The notes under the pieces are model-generated. The model had not been told where the DNA came from. It ran no database searches and saw only the letters and a program-made list of their open reading frames with translations. Position numbers and translations under genes: made by a program. 64,000 nucleotides of DNA. It comes from Leptoclinus maculatus (Eukaryota; Chordata; Actinopteri; Perciformes; Stichaeidae). Below are positions 63,561-64,000 of this stretch, in pieces (positions within the stretch are counted from its first letter, which is position 1; each line of letters starts with the position of its first letter). The stretch is taken from contig JAVDOI010000012.1 of NCBI GenBank assembly GCA_032191485.1, positions 9,629,135-9,693,134 on the forward strand, in the 5' to 3' direction.

Positions 63561-64000
63561 GCTCTTTATACTGCAGAAAAGACAGGGGGGTCAAATCGTC
63601 ATAAAAACTGCAGGTGAGCCAATCGGTGTTACTCAAACATTTGATCATCTTGGCCACTGTCCTGAACCAATCGATGCCTTGCTTTTATTTACAACCATTT
63701 GGCTGTACTCCGATTCCTCTCTCTCCAACAGCCCTTCCGGTGCCTTCACAGCTGGAGACGTCCTTTGAAGCTCATCTCTGCATTGTCCTCTCCGCATTCC
63801 TGCTGCCTTTTATGACTCTCTGTCTTCCTGTCTCCAATGCTCCTCACTTCATGTCGAATGAAGATATCCCTAGATATTCTCTAAATCTGACCCTATCTGA
63901 CCTTTTATACTTCCTTTCTTACAGTGTTCAATACTTCAGTGTTTAATACTTTTATGGCTTATACATATAGCTTAATACATTCAATGTGTCAATATACTGT
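63561..64000. other. Flank of repeat B, no gene recognised
   Basis: A 110-codon plus-strand open frame (63614-63946) has a signal-like composition but no family features, and it lies in likely repeat DNA, so it is not called as a gene. Confidence 0.45.

Overview
This window reads as nuclear DNA from a teleost fish, probably an acanthomorph (percomorph). It is AT-rich and gene-poor, with spliced genes, long CA/TC microsatellites, and a repeat mix I associate with fish genomes: Ty3/Gypsy chromovirus, L2-like LINE, tRNA-derived SINE and CACTA/EnSpm-like DNA transposon. No bacterial or organellar features are visible. Assignments rest on motifs I can read and on recalled knowledge of protein families; no database search was run.

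Layout. 1-10.8 kb is intergenic, with one solo LTR (5233-5829, perfect 5-bp target duplication). 10.8-14.3 kb is a nest of retroelements: a young, internally deleted Gypsy element that keeps only the integrase-chromodomain end of pol, abutting a decayed minus-strand L2-like LINE that is itself split by another solo LTR. 14.3-25.6 kb is intergenic with scattered repeat fragments. 25.6-27.6 kb holds a SINE, a LINE tail, a degenerate satellite-like array and a third kind of solo LTR. 28.8-31.4 kb carries the one clear conventional host gene, npbwr2, a class A GPCR for neuropeptides B/W, in a single coding exon with probable non-coding leader exon(s). 31.5-56.2 kb is intergenic: two large microsatellites, further copies of dispersed repeats, a purine-rich strand and a few unexplained exon-like patches. 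56.2-62.4 kb holds the most interesting locus: a large C2H2-fingered transposase-like gene followed, on the same strand and after a predicted 98-bp intron, by a gene of the fish 'SAMD3-like' type with a PB1-like N-terminus. 62.4-64 kb contains another copy of a dispersed repeat that also lies at 39.8 kb.

How the parts relate. The npbwr2 receptor is a self-contained signalling gene. The two genes at 56-62 kb look like one expression unit: the first ends with a stop immediately before a splice donor, and splicing would put that stop in frame with the second gene's start. They are best explained as the two proteins of a CACTA/EnSpm-like DNA transposon, or a domesticated descendant. The rest of the window is mainly a record of insertions, solo-LTR recombination and decay.
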